A stretch of 64,000 nucleotides of DNA from Linepithema humile (GCF_040581485.1 NC_090128.1:40888931-40952930), one strand, 5' to 3'. Numbered from the stretch's first letter, positions 28,001 to 41,882 are shown. Program-made: numbers and translations. The notes: a model not told the origin generated them from the letters alone.

Positions 28001-30120
28001 ATTAAACGTTCGTACACATTAAAAAATTCTATAAAAAACCTAATTAATTTAATATGAAGTTGGTTAACTTAAAACTGTAATAGTTTATTATAAAAATTTA
28101 ATTGCAATTCTTTTTACACAAATAAAAGTTAAATATTTCTCAAATATTAAGTATAAAAACGTTTATTTTTGTCAATGTTCATTTGTCGAGCATAATATTT
28201 TTATCTGGAAAATTACAATCGATTATGTATTCTGAGTGCTCTAAATTTGTCATCTTCTTAGTAAAGTTTCTTTCGATCAAATAATTCTTTCATCAACAAG
28301 AAGTCGATTTTCCTTTTGCAGAAATGTCGAGAAATCCATCGTTCTTAAATTACAAGCGATTAAAAATAAAACTACAGAGGTGCGCGCAAACCAATAGTAA
28401 AACCTTAATACTTTTTTAGACTTTGGAAGAACCTTATTAGAACTCATTTATAATTCAAAGATTAGGTCGAAAGGTATACGATTTATTAAAAGTGGAAAAG
28501 TTTATGATAAATGATAACCATTTTCAATTTCGCTAACCAAAGGACGCTTATTTATTCCCAAGATGCATATGTCCTATTGATCTTTCCTCCTTCTCTAATA
28601 CACGTAGGTCGGAGGAGACCTCCTTCTATGACATCTTCTACTAGTTAGTTAGGCTTGAGATGGAACGAGAGATGGAGTTGCTGCAATAAACTATGATGAG
28701 TTTCAGTAGATCATCTGAATGCTAGTTAGTTAGCCTCGAAGCACGTACAGTTGAAAGTTGGTATATTTTATAAATATTGATATATCTATCAAAACAAAAT
28801 ACTAACTATAGAATAGAAACAATATACAAAATTTACAAATAAAATTTCTATCTTTCAGGCTTTATTTTACTTCTATATGGAAAAGAAAAACAATTCCCTA
28901 ATGTTTCAGTTTTAACATCTTTTTTTCATCACGATTCTTGTCATAAACGAAGAAGTACAATTATAAATTCATCCATGAGCAATGAGATGATCTCTCTGTG
29001 TACAGCGGAGAAAATGATACGTTAAAGAAAGCGGAACATTTGCAATTTAAAAAGGAATTAAAATAGAATCGATAAATTTTTATACTTATTATGAAAATGT
29101 ATATTAAACGGTTTATCTTTATCTTTCTATCAATTTACTCCGCGCTCGATAGTAACGCGTTCGTGTTAAGCCTGCTTGGCGAAATCTCAGCAGAGCCGAG
29201 TTCGAGCCACCCCCTCTGGCCGGAGCTCGATTGTCGGCGACGCGCGACGGTCGGACGTGCGGTGCCTATCTACCGATCTATCACTGTGGTAATTAAGTCA
29301 AACAAAGGCAAGCGTGACGATCGATTCAACCGTGCAGCAGCGACAAAATGTCACGTCGCCGTTCTCTCCCGCTTCGTGCGCGTCGGATAAAACAGCCTCG
29401 CTCGATATTACTGAGGTTAAATATCGCGAGACAAGTCGCGCCATGGCAAGAGCATCGCGCTTGTCTTATACCTACTACTACTACCACTAATACTCTTAAG
29501 GTAAATTTTACATCAGCAGCTCAAGCACCGTGCCGAGCCGAAGGCTTTAATCTTCCGCGAGTTTCTATCTTTACGTAAATATTATGCAAGTAGATAAGTA
29601 CTTTTGTGAGAGAAACGATAAAAGAAATAAACTTCGCGGGTAAAACAAAGGTAAAGAAGAATGTATCATTAAAATTTGAGATGCTTTGACATTAAAGGTT
29701 TTGAGCGAGGGAATGTGTTGGTTGTAGAATAAAACATAATTCATATCAAGATACATAAAAACATCAGAAATTGATTAAAATTGATACAATAATTACTAAT
29801 TACGTTAAATTTTCATGGTATAATATTACATAGCTGCGCGATTAGAAAGGAATGCAAATAAAGAGAGAAGAAAATTAAGTCTAATCAGTCTCTCTTAATC
29901 TCCACGTAATTAGAAATATTGAATGCAAATAAGGAGAAATCGAAGAAAATTGAAAAAATGCACGTCATGACGGAGTTTGCACTAAAGGTCATAATTATAC
30001 CGATAAAAAAATGTCTAACAGCGCTCATTTACTTGTATTATACGCATTCGCAATATGTAGTTGATCACTGCAAGTGTTAAAGAGCGATGGTATTATTGTA
30101 ACATTATACGAATCTCTGTC
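28001..30120. other. Non-coding sequence with small duplication
   Basis: CTAGTTAGTTAGGCTTGAG at about 28641 and CTAGTTAGTTAGCCTCGAA at about 28722 are diverged copies about 80 bp apart. GGAGGAGACCTCC at about 28611 is a small palindrome. No gene seen. Confidence 0.45.
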
Positions 30121-30123
30121 TTC

Positions 30124-30149
30124 TTCTCTCTCTCTCTCTCTCTCTCTCT
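30124..30149 (+). repeat. (CT)13 microsatellite
   Basis: A CT run in a pyrimidine-rich stretch, 420 bp from the first MITE copy. Confidence 0.95.
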
Positions 30150-30565
30150 TTTCCTCAAAAATCAATTCTGTAACCTTATCAATGTGAATCCACAAAGTCT
30201 TTACCTGCCGGAACGAGAATGAAGACTAGACCGGTAGTTACCTAATCACGCTCCGAAATCGCAGTAAGTGCCTCTCTAGATATAACTTTCGTATACCGCT
30301 TTTGCTTTCTACGAAGGTCAACTCACCGATGGTTCTTTGTTACAGTTACGACGTCTCCTTTTCGTATTCTCTTTGTCCGCTCGCACTTCATTCCCTTTCT
30401 CGTTTTCGCCATTCTCCTTTGTACACAGTATGGATATAAAATAAAAATACGATGTCCAGCCGCGATTCAAGCAGCGTCCTTTAAAAGCAGAACAAAACGG
30501 CAAAGTAAGGTTTGGCTTACCGGCACGGAAAAAAAAACAACGATGAAATATTCTGAATTTTTATG

Positions 30566-30964
30566 CACTCAAAAAAATATTTCGCTGATGTAGTTAGATT
30601 TCAAGATATCGCAACAAGAATGTATCGCTATTTTTCGTATCTGTGAAAACATCGTTTGTCACATATAGAATTTATAGCAGTAATGTTCTAGCAATAGCTT
30701 CTGAAAAATTTAGGTACCATTGCTAAATGTTATTCATTGCATGATCTAACAACACGTGATTGATCTTATATAGATAGGCGTTTTAGAGAAACTTTCTTTT
30801 TAAAGTTCACAAACAATACAGATATATATTCTGTTTCTGTCATCTAAACTGATTAAGTAATTACATATGCAATATCACAACAGTTGCTAATCATTTATCT
30901 GTTTTAGTTAATTTTTTACACCTAGAAAATTTTAGCTATTATTGCAAGATCATTTTTTTGAGTG
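30566..30964 (+). mobile_element. MITE, copy 1 of a 0.4-kb family
   Basis: A 399-bp non-coding element bounded by a perfect 13-bp terminal inverted repeat, CACTCAAAAAAAT and ATTTTTTTGAGTG. It is near-identical to 32153-32548 and in the same orientation. The flanks give TG on both sides, consistent with a 2-bp target duplication. CAC termini with 2-3-bp duplications are typical of CACTA/EnSpm-like elements, but that placement is tentative. There is no reading frame of note. Confidence 0.85.
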
Positions 30965-32152
30965 TGCGGAATAATAATTCCTGACGCGCCTTTGAATGCA
31001 TTTCTCTTTTCATTTCTATTACCAACTTTAAGAAGAATTGGCAAAATTGACTCAAAGTTATGTAATCAAATGGCTTAAAAATTTAAATATATCAAAATAA
31101 AAAAAAAAAGAGCAAAAAGTTTTTACACGGCTAACGCCGTTGATTATGCGTGTTTCGACAAACATAGCGACATATATAAAATACTGGATGAAAATAGAAA
31201 ACCCCTGGAAAAACACGAACAATATAAATAAGCTGGTATCGCCTTCTTTACAATGAAACAAAAATAATCCGCTGTGTATTTCAGTAAAAATATTAATAGC
31301 TCTCGAGTTTGCATACATACTCTTGTTTGGAAGGATGCAGAGATTAAATATAGATATATAGTATACTTAATTGTCGTGTTATTAAGATGCCTGTACTAAT
31401 ACGCCGGGTGGAATATTGAAAATAAGCACCGATTCGCTAATAGAAATAAAGGCACGCGACGACCATTGCAACGGCGAATTAATTCTCAACAGGTCTCTTT
31501 TACAACAGGAATCTTTCAGATTATACAGTTAAAAGCGTTGTTGCAAACAATCGTAAAATATGAAGAAGAAAAAAAAAAGATAAAGCCTTTTGCGGATAAG
31601 AGAATACGACAGTTTTTAAATTCTTCGTTTGTAGATCTCTTAGTTTGATCTTTTTAATGACATTGTGGCACACATTTTCCCTCCCCACCCTTGCTATATC
31701 CTAAACTTAACAAAGGCAATATAGGCCGAAAGATTTAATCGTGCCACGAGATTGTAAAGCGATCCGATTGTATTCATTTTACGTTGTTAAACATTCGGCA
31801 TTATTTCGATCACCGTATACAAAGGCACAATTAAAGCTGGTAAAATGAGTATGGACAGCTGCGAAATCGATCCAAAGCGTACTTGAAAATAGAAGAGCTG
31901 ACATATTGTGTGATGAGCGTAAAAACGAGGGGTTCATCTATTTATTGTATCGCGTATTCGGAGCAAAAAGAGAGTATTCTCATCTTTTCACCGTGCTACA
32001 CCGTAGCTAATCTATCGCAGCAAATCCTTATTACAAGAATAAATTATGTAAAAAGGTATGAAAATATTGGGGAGTGTGTTACGCGCTGTAATTTTTATAC
32101 GCTCACATGGCTGTGAATTACTATGTCGAGAGTAATAAAGTTCAACAGCAAA

Positions 32153-32548
32153 CACTCAAAAAAATATTTCGCTGATGTAGTTAGATTTCTAGATATCGCA
32201 ACAAGAATGTATCGCTATTTTTCGTATCTGTGAAAACATTGTTTGTCACATATAGAATTTATAGCAGTAATGTTCTAGCAATAGCTTCTGAAAAATTTAG
32301 GTAGCATTGCTAAATGTTATTCATTGCATGATCTAACACGTGATTGACCTTATATAGATAGGCGCTTTAGAGAACCTTTCTTTTTAAAGTTCACAAACAA
32401 TACAGATATATATTCTGTTTCTGTCATCTAAACTGATTAAGTAATTACATATGCAATATCACAACAGTTGCTAATCATTTATTTGTTTTAGTTAATTTTT
32501 TACACCTAGAAAATTTTAGCTATTATTGCAAGATCATTTTTTTGAGTG
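32153..32548 (+). mobile_element. MITE, copy 2 of a 0.4-kb family
   Basis: 396 bp with the same 13-bp terminal inverted repeats as 30566-30964. It differs by a 3-bp deletion (ATCTAACACGTG versus ATCTAACAACACGTG) and a handful of substitutions. The flanks give AA on both sides, again consistent with a 2-bp target duplication. It lies about 1.2 kb from copy 1 in direct orientation. Confidence 0.85.
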
Positions 32549-34790
32549 AATACTCGACAATATCCCGTAATAAAAACACGAAAGTATTTGTATAAAATAG
32601 TAGCACGCTTTTGGTGCGCGCTTTTATTTGCAAATATACGCCTTTGTGTTTCTCTTGTTAACATTTGCTAAACGCGATAATTACACTAAAATGTTATCAA
32701 GACGCAAGCGCAATTTAAATGTCATTAACAATGATAATTCACATAAAAACGAATGCAAATGCAAAGTAGAGATCAATCATCGCGCGCGTTTTTCAGAGAT
32801 GTTATAGCGTATAGATAAATACAATAGAGATTGAACGTTACGACGTCGAAGCGAGTACATTGTACATCCTTCACCGAGAAGACATCCTTTGAATTATTAA
32901 AAGATAAGCACTCGTATCCATTGTATCGAAGAAATATAGAAACATCACAAGTTGATTCGCAACGGCTCAATACGTTTAAGCTGACACTGTTATTATATTA
33001 CGTGAACAATGTCCAGGCAGATTATTCAAATAAATTATGATAAAAAATAATCAAGTGTGACAGCGACATTTCGATGTCTTAATATGAGCGAGTGCGTAAA
33101 GTTACAAGCAAGATTTCTTAATATTTAGAATAGAACATTACTTCGTAACATATAAATATTGTTCCGAAAGGTTAAATCTTGTCTTCTGGTCTCGTTTCAA
33201 GAAAAATTGCCGATAACAGTCGACACAGTTAAATCCTTTTTTCGTCTTCAATTATCAATTGAGCTAAATTAACTGTGCGAATATTTTGATGCCAAAATTT
33301 TTAGATAGAAAAATAAAAAAGTAATGCGACTAGACACTGTCTATATAAAATAGGACTTAACTTCTGCTACTTTCGGAAGTACGTTATGTAACTTGGCATC
33401 CGACACTAATGTAGTTAGAGATAACGAAGTATATATCTGCGTATATATATATATAGGGTATATTCTTCGCAAAGACAAAGGAAGAGGAAGAGTATTTCTA
33501 GAGCAAAAGGACAGATTAATTAGCCATTGTATCATCGTGCATGGGAGTTGTATAAATATAAGTAACTAGACTACACCGCTCAATATAACATAGAAGACTG
33601 GTACTTGTCACGACTACTCTTACGATTAATTCGCAAGATAAGTTTCGCGCGTACGAGTTATGTTAATATTATTTGTCTAACGGAGATATATATAAATTTT
33701 TCTAGCCGCGAACGTGACGAATCGTGAAAAAGCTTTAAGGAATTCTGCATTAAATTTTATCGCCGCCGTAAAATTCGAGCGGCTCTCGAAACACATGTGG
33801 AAATTGAATTTAAATCACATAACGAAGTTCGTATTAGAACGCGTGGCGCGTTAGTGCGATGAAAAATGGACAAGAGCAATTGGAAAATCGATTATAAATT
33901 CGATGCTAATCTCTGCGTGATAGGTATGTATTTATTTAAAAGGGTTGACGGGCGCAACGGTACCTCGGTTTCTCGTCCGAATGGAGTTTCATATTTCACC
34001 TTAAGTATCTCACTAAGCGCGACTGTCTCCCCCAACGATCTTTCATGACCATCACCGGGTAAATCGAGTCTGATTTTCTACACGACTGGATTCACCACAC
34101 ATTTAACGTGTCGCTAATGCTTCATAAAAAGATTTCACAGATATTCCGCGCTAAACAATATTACACAGCTTGTATCCAGCGAAATTGTGAAAATTATTAC
34201 AAGATCTCAGACAATGTCACATGCGATGTTAATTTATTGCTTTTACATTTTTTTTTTTAAATAAAATATTCTTAAAATAAAAATAATTTTTAGCTGTCTA
34301 GACTTGAAAAGAATAGTAAAGCTAATTTTACATTCTACAGTAACACGATATATTACTTACATTAGGCGAAAAAGTCACACAATTGGACATAATAGAGTTA
34401 AATGTGATCAAAACGTTCCTGGAACGTTACGTTACTTATTATTTATTTCTCTCTTTAAAATATTAAAATATATTCCCTGTATATTTCCAATGTAATATAA
34501 TTCTGATTGACATAATTTTATTTCATCGTGCGTTATTGAAATTAAAAAAAAACTATTTCAGTAACTAATCACGTAATGGGAATTATATAAAATTACATAA
34601 AAAAATTATATATATTTTCCATCACAGAGTAACAATATTTAAAATAAAGAAATTGTCTTGAAAAGAAATGGATACTTTAAAAATTGAAGATTAATTTTAA
34701 AAGAAAATAAAAATGGATAATCTTTCAAAAAAAAAAAAACTATTTGAAATTGATATATAACATATAAATATTGAAAAACATACATATATA

Positions 34791-34890
34791 TAGAAATCAA
34801 TTGCGTTCCAGTGAATAATATTCGTTATTATAAAATTTATGTAGAAATCAGTTGCGTTCAAGTGAATAATATTCGTTATTATAAAATTTA
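34791..34890 (+). repeat. 51-bp tandem duplication
   Basis: TAGAAATCAATTGCGTTCCA and the following 31 bases are repeated once, 51 bp downstream at 34842, with about two substitutions. This is a recent local duplication in AT-rich DNA. Confidence 0.9.
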
Positions 34891-35015
34891 AACAATAATC
34901 AATTTAAATGTCAATTTATACGTATATATATTTTCACTTTGAAATTAATATAATTAAAATTTATACCCTTAAATACATTTCCGTTATTATTCAATAAAAT
35001 CGAAATCAAATTCCT

Positions 35016-35048
35016 TAGATTTAATCTATATTAGATTTAATCTATATT
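35016..35048 (+). repeat. 16-bp tandem repeat, two copies
   Basis: TAGATTTAATCTATAT occurs twice in tandem, at 35016 and 35032. Each copy contains the palindrome TAGATTTAATCTA. Confidence 0.85.
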
Positions 35049-35396
35049 AAAATGTAAATACGACACATTTTTCATTTTATTGATGAGACGAAAAGTCTGA
35101 AGAGCTGATAAAGAAGAAAAATATTTCTTACTGATACCCTTATCTTTGAAATACACGAAATCGAAGCAAATATATAAATCATGGAAACTCTTTTATTTAA
35201 AATGTAAATATGCTATATGTATTAATATAAAAACCGTTGAAAAATAATCAATTATCCAATAAACTTAAGATAGAAATAAAGCATGATTCTAATTAATAGA
35301 CTATAGCGCAATCGCCTCTTATCATCCTTCTCTCGTTATTTTTCTCGCATGGTTTCGCATCGATAAAGCAACGATATGTTGCTGCAACCCGATACG

Positions 35397-35433
35397 ACGT
35401 TATGACGTTAAATATTGACGTTAAATATTGACA
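35397..35433 (+). repeat. Short tandem repeat GACGTTAAATATT
   Basis: GACGTTAAATATT occurs twice in tandem, preceded by the partial copy GACGTTAT. Confidence 0.7.
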
Positions 35434-35559
35434 AGAACACAGGTCGTCGACGCCAGGCGCCAGTATCAATCACGTTTCAAATAAAACATTTATCCGGTCA
35501 CCTAGATCAATTCGCGAAATAATCAAATTGCGGTTGCAAATTTAATAGACGTGGGAAGT

Positions 35560-36220
35560 GGATGGAGAGCGAACAGAGGAAAAACGGCCGCAGTCAACGA
35601 AAAAAAAGCGAGCACGGCGCTAGCCCCCGAGATGGCCGAGAAATTCTTCGAGAAATCGATGTCGTCGATTTCTCGCGCGTATCGGAGATAAATAAACTAC
35701 GCGGAACGCCTCGATTCAACGTGAAATATCGGGACTTATCTTTCATCAGTAGCGAGCCACAGAAATGAGAAAGCGTCGCTTTCGTCGGAGGAAACCGCTT
35801 AAAATCGCTCGAAGCGCGAGAAAGAGGAAAAACGGCGTCGATGGGAGCAAAAAAGTACCTCGCAAGGGACTGCGAGGCGGTGGTTACAGGACTGCATGCA
35901 CCGACAACTCCGACAAAGTAGCGCGCTTTTCTCCGACTGCTGCTGTGTCGCAAAGAAAAAAGAAAAAAAAATCACGGCGAAGACATCCCTGTATATCGCT
36001 CGCGCGCGAACTTATCAAAATGCCATTAAGAATTTTTACATGCATCCTCCGATTGTAGAAAAAAAAAAAAGAAGTGAAAATTTGTTCAAAGAACTGCAAG
36101 GTAATTCCGCATCTCCGAAAGAAGACTGCAGTAATTCAAAAAGTAAACTTATTCCGCGTGAGCGAGCTTTCAAAAAGTTGCGGGGAGGAGTGCGACGAAA
36201 GAAGCGCGCGTAAATGTTAT
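35560..36220. other. GC/CpG-rich island
   Basis: Open in several overlapping frames on both strands. The plus-strand frames are Lys/Arg-rich, typical of purine-rich DNA, and carry no recognised domain. This is a candidate 5' UTR or promoter segment. Confidence 0.3.
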
Positions 36221-37199
36221 TTGAAGACTGCGAAATTAATGTGACAGTTTCTCTAATACTCCACATTACATCGCGCAATCTATTATGTAAGTTTTGCGCA
36301 TTAAATTGATACAAGCGACGGCAGGAGATATCGAGTTACAGCAGTTTTCTGTTAAAATACCGTAAAGTTGTCCTGACGATTTAAGTTTCAGCACTTTTCT
36401 CCGCGATACACGGAAGCCGAACAAGAAGCGTTTCCATCAATGCGAGAACTTAAAATCCAACTTCTTTCTCATGGCTCGTGACAATCTTCTTTGGAAGTCC
36501 GATACGTCATCGTGCGCGGAGCTACATTTCGGATTGCGAAGCTTCGCATGCGATCGCATGCAGCAATGTAATAATGCGAAAATATATTCCGCGTCCACGA
36601 CTGAAACTCTTTTTAGTCGGTGTAATCTCCTCAGAGAGGCCGCGTATGCTCTCTTCCGCGTGTGTATATTTTTATGTTCGTGACATTTATGAATTATGTG
36701 CCCGCGACCCGCTAAACTCGTGTTAATGCTAAATAAACTCGACGTTATCGTCATAAAATGTATATCCCGTATACTCGCGAACCTAAGTAAATTCTGTCTT
36801 GTTTACCCGCTTTAGGAAATTTTATGAAATTACGCGCTGCTGGCCCGACTAGCACGCGCGTATTCGGGGCATATTTTCCGCGTCGCATTTGAGTGCTCCA
36901 GCGCGACGTGATGCAATCGTTCCGTATTAGCGCACACAGCTCCTTGCCAGGATAGCCCTCTAGCGGGCTATTTTCCTCTCTCGGAAAAGAATAACGAATC
37001 CACTTATCCAAAGTAGACTCGTAATATCAAGTAGTATGATAAAAATAGAAAAAGCACGATAAATGATGATCTCCCTTGACGTGCACTCCGAGGAGAAATC
37101 ATCCATAAATTGACCAAAGAAGCCGTGCTTAAAAGGAACGCTTAAAGGAACGATGATATCCTTGATGGTTCTGGAGCGTCTTGCAAATGTGAAAAAAAG

Positions 37200-38280
37200 C
37201 ATCAATCGTCGCAACTCCCCCGCCGTACATAGATCTTCGCGTGCTTACAGCGTTGAAATTCAAAGGCGCCTAAATTATACGGTTTTCGCTTCGCGGCCGA
37301 TTGCTGCCGAGAAGCGCAAGATAGGGAGGGGAAAAAATGCAAACAGCGGATATACCCGCCCTGAGCGGGCGGTAACTTTGCGATACGATAAGGTAGTTAG
37401 TGGCTTCTTGTGGTCGTAACGAAAATGGCGACGGACCCGTTATCACGCTTAAATGGGTTAACGTTCGTTGCAAGCCGAAATCGGAAGTACTAAGTCCTAA
37501 CCTGGCGCAGCTTCTGCTCCCTCTTATCGGCGTTCGCTTTCTTTGTCGCGAGCTTTTGTCCGCCGGAAGCATTGTGCGCGGCCGATACCGTGCGCGAGCG
37601 CGCGCGCTGTTACGTGCCGCAACTTATAGTTTCTTATATTACTCTTTTTTATTCGAACCTTTGAACCTTTTTTATCTTTACTCCTTCTTGACCCTAAACA
37701 CGTGACCCTTCGATGACTGCAATAAACATAAACGCTGTCCCTATGCCTAATGCATATTTTCCTTTTGACAAAACCGCTTCCTTCCAATAAACATTCCGCC
37801 GCTACGATTTTCCTACAGCACCTTAAACGAAGATCATTCTCGCCAGTTCAGTTCTCGATCAAAGCTCAAACCAGCAACACCGAATAAAGACTTTTTCCAC
37901 AAACGTGTCCCGACTTATTCTAAATAATCTATTACGTAGCTATACGCTCGTAACAGCGCGAGCGCGCAGCGCGATCGTATTCAACTGCGCGTATTGAAAA
38001 GCTTCTGGAATTCGGCGCGCAAGCGTTTGTTTTATTTCTCTTTCAATTTCGCCGACCAAACTTTGGTCGTATAAGTTCGCAAAGAAAAACCGAGCGAGGG
38101 GGGGGGGGGGGAGAGAACACCGCGCACGTGTGTTTGTATGTGTGCGTGTACACGCGAGTGTGTAAACGCGCCGATATCCTACCTTCTCGTTGACACACAG
38201 TCGTGTTGCCCTGCGAAATTTGCATCATCGAAAATGCTCGCGTACATATCAAACGACGGCACGTGCGTGCCGAAAACTAG
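37200..38280. other. GC-rich island with palindromes and G-run
   Basis: It contains the 17-bp palindrome CGACCAAACTTTGGTCG (38053-38069), a G14 run and CGGCACGTGCGTGCCG (about 38261). No coding exon was supported, although a minus-strand donor-like AAG-GTAGGA at about 38176-38181 was noted. Confidence 0.3.
38098..38111 (+). repeat. G14 run
   Basis: An uninterrupted G run that begins 29 bp after the palindrome CGACCAAACTTTGGTCG (38053-38069). Confidence 0.9.
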
Positions 38281-38839
38281 TAGTTTCTAATCAACACACG
38301 AAGTACGAATCGAATTGGTTTCATCGAGCTTGAAATTCGACTTTTCAGTAAACTAACCTCGTAAAATTGTTTTTCGCAAATTAAATACGTGTTTCTCAGG
38401 CGACTGGTCGATAAAACTTGAAGAATAATTCACGTATAAAATGCAAACAATATATGTATAAACACGTGTTTTGCACAAAATGTCCTGCGGCTCGCGATCT
38501 TAATTTTGATGACATTTTTATTCCATCGTCACATCGAGAGAATCGTGCAAAAAAAAAAAGCTATCTAGCGAAAGCCAATAAGCGTGATGCACAATGACAA
38601 TTCGTCAAAGAATAAAAATGTTGTATTTCAACTTCATAGTTCTCTTAATAGTCCGTGTTCCGCTAAATTATTATTTATACTGCAGATAACTAACCCGCGG
38701 CTATGCGGCGTTCCGCTGTATGAGCAACCGTGCGAATTCTGTCCAACGTAAATGACGCGTCGAGTTAATACAAGTATACGGGTGCGCACCGCGCGCCGTA
38801 TTCATATTATTTATGTATATTTTCATAGTATTGGCCACC

Positions 38840-38840
<1 letters not shown>

Positions 38841-38871
<31 letters not shown>

Positions 38872-38879
38872 TGTGTGTG
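38841..38879 (+). repeat. (GC)7(GT)12 compound microsatellite
   Basis: An alternating purine-pyrimidine run, GC then GT, of 39 bp. Such sequence can adopt Z-DNA. Confidence 0.95.
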
Positions 38880-39404
38880 GCGTTATGAAATCGCTATTCC
38901 CCGACAATAATCTTCCCTATCTAAACGTGCGCGATACAATCGCGTTTCGTGAAATTAAAAATCGAATCGTTACGCGGTAGCCCAGCCGCATACAAAAAAG
39001 CCAGAGTAATTTCTCCCGAAGGAAGGAACGCAGAAATTCATTTCACTCTCGATCGTATCGCGCCGATTGGTCGATCTATGCATGATTAATTTTCTCCTCG
39101 ATGCTCGCCGCACGCCGCTCGAAAGAGCCGCGGACAACCACGATTCTCGAAAGCAAACGATTCTCGGGAACAAAAAGTAACCCGAGTGGAATTCGTGAGG
39201 TTCATGCAGCCAGTTGTTTAATTTAAAGCAACCGACTCGTGTCGTATGCAAATAAAATTAACATTCCGATCCGCAGTCGTTTCTGTATATCATAACATGC
39301 TACTCCTATTGAAGTGTCAATTATGCGGTAAAACTGCGGCTTACGATATCAATGGATTAGAATAAACTGGACTTTTTTTTTTTAAAGTATATATGCTGAA
39401 AAAG

Positions 39405-39504
39405 TTATAACAAAAAAAATTATTTCGCAAAACGTAGTTTGATAAATTTTAAGCTGAGTACTCTGCTTAATTATAATTTTAATTAATTCAGCTTTTTGTG
39501 AGTG
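39405..39504. mobile_element. Possible relict of the 0.4-kb MITE family
   Basis: ACAAAAAAAATTATTTCGC near the left end and CAGCTTTTTGTGAGTG at the right end resemble the termini of the elements at 30566 and 32153 (CACTCAAAAAAATATTTCGC and ATTTTTTTGAGTG). The interior is short and not clearly alignable. This could be chance in AT-rich DNA. Confidence 0.25.
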
Positions 39505-41882
39505 TATCTTGCACACACGAGCTTATATTAAACTTTTATATCCTAATTTTAGATGGTTCTAGCAAAAGATTTTAAAAATTGAATATTAATCAACAGTTGC
39601 ATTTAGGTTTCTCCGGGTGCAGAATTAAAAAATTTGCACAATTAATTTACGTAATAACTGATAAAAAACCCAACAAAACACTATGACACAAAAAACAACG
39701 AAATAAAAAATGTATAAACATACGTACGCAAAACAAGATTCCAATTTGCAGTAAATGTCCCTTTTAAAAAAAATTTATTTTTCGCGAACACAAATTTCTG
39801 TGCCAAGAGATATTGCATTATCCAATTTACTAATATAAAAAATTTTCAGCCATTCTTCCTTCAGCATAAATTGCAATTGCGCTAATGCGATTCGCATCTT
39901 ATCAATCGCAGAAATAGTTGCAATCATGCGACATAATTTATGCAGCTGGATGTAAAATCCCTTGTGAACATGAGCTTGTCTCCGTACAAAAAACGAAAGT
40001 CATTTTTTCATTAAGTTATTCATATGCTCCGATCAGCGTGAATGAAAATGCACACGGCGATATCGCCGTCGGAATATTCATGTGCCAGTGCCCCGGGGAT
40101 TTCCATTTTCATTATTATGCCCTTAAGTTTACTTCGATCCGCTATTTGTCGACTCTTTATAAGCGGGGATGAAGCGTAAATTGTGGCAACAAGCTTCGCG
40201 TATTTGCATCTCATTAGCGTATACGAGGGGAATTTCCGCGCGGCTTCGCGATACAGCGGTATAGGCGAAAAGAAAGAAAAACTACGGCGGGAAACTGTGC
40301 GCCGTCGAAATTACTCATGTCGACCATTGCCGTCAGTAGCAGGCCGCGGAACTTTAAAGTCCGGGGCAAGTTGCGCTCCAACTTGGCGCTATACGTATCG
40401 CGCACGGACTACGGAAACGATCGAATAGTTTTCCATTTAGCGGCGACTATAATCGTAGGATATTTCCACGCTCGGCGGAACAACATTTACGTGATTCATT
40501 GAGCCTGGGGAGCAATATATCGGCGAGTAGCCACCGGTATGCTGATGGAGTCCGTGGCGTCGTCATCGATTGCGGTTACACTCGACGAACACGCTCACGT
40601 ATAACGACCTGTATACGTTGTCCCCGTATTCCATCAACATTAAAGAGTCTGCTGCGTCTTTGTTGGCCTACATTCCTGCCGCACATTCACCGCAACATCA
40701 AGTTTACATTTCAGTTTCATCATTTATTATTTGACTCATCATTAAGAAATTGCACCTTTTATTTCGCATAAAAAATCTTACGCCAAAAGCTCATCTAAAA
40801 ATTTATTTTATTTGCGCGACTTTTTTCACGCCTTCAACGCGAACGAAATATAAAATTTATTAATTAAATCTATTGATTATAGATTTTACTAAATATCTCT
40901 GTAATTTATTAAGAGAGAAAATAAGAGAGATAAATAATGTATATGACTTCATTTAAGAAACATTTATTAGCGTTAAAAAGTGTATAAGATCGTGATTCAA
41001 GACTTTATCTGTAAAACTCGATCTTTTATCTGAAAGATTAATAAAAGTAATAATTGCAACAACGTTTTTTATGTGCTAAGGTTAAAACTAAGCGCAGTTC
41101 TCTGACTTTAAATTTCATTTGTCTAACACAATAGATGAGAATTCTTATGTTAATGAGTACAAAAGTCACGCTAAAGTTTTGCTAGCTGTTGAGAATACAT
41201 CTTTAGGTCATTATTCATCTTCAATTCCTCTTCGAAATGAATAATAGTGACCTTAAAAATTATTCCAAACAGGAAACATGATTCACAACCCATATTTCAT
41301 ATACTATAGAGAGATTCACATCCACGAATGCGGAAAATTTTATTTAACAAGAAAATAGTTGAAGAAATATTAACCGTGCAGAGAGAATCATGTTGTCAGT
41401 CGCACATTCAATCTTCGTCTAAAAATTTCATAAAATAAAAGCGATTTCCTTAATGCAGTAAAAACAAGTAAACACAGAAAACAAATAGCATGAAACAATG
41501 TCTTCCAATAACGTATCGGTTTTTGAAATTCGCGTTATACAAGCGTGTGGAAAAGAGTCATGCATACTTGGATTACTAAACTTGAAATAAAAGACGTCGT
41601 TCTCCGCGCTGGATATGCGACGCGAACATATCCACTCGCACACTCGACGAGTAGCGTTGCAATAAAATCCTTCGGGGCCCATCGTCCGGCAGGACACTTT
41701 CAACGACGACGTATCCCCCGAGCGCGCACCGAGTGAGCAAAAGAACGCAGGAAATCGATGGAAGTGAGCGAAAAACGTGACGAGAAAAGACGAGACGGCA
41801 GGCAAAGCGATCGTGAATGGCCCGCGGGGATATCGTGAGCGCGCGCGAGTCGATGCGAGCGACGGAAGGGCAGACAGCCACG

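Noticed and set aside
29170..29215. GAGTTCGAGCC resembling a tRNA B box
   Set aside because: No A box at the right distance and no cloverleaf stems could be drawn.
30324..30503. Minus-strand frame followed by a strong donor GTGAGT
   Set aside because: The phase needed to join the semaphorin exon meets a stop codon five codons earlier (TAA CAA AGA ACC ATC G). The peptide in the open frame is not a signal peptide.
37200..37240. Minus-strand peptide KIYVRRG, resembling the KMYVQFG motif expected just before the Sema domain
   Set aside because: No usable donor follows it, upstream codons show no signal peptide, and a stop occurs shortly after. Judged coincidental.
38176..38252. Minus-strand donor AAG-GTAGGA in phase 1 that would create a Gly before EVIG
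   Set aside because: The upstream peptide has no signal sequence and no resemblance to a semaphorin N-terminus.
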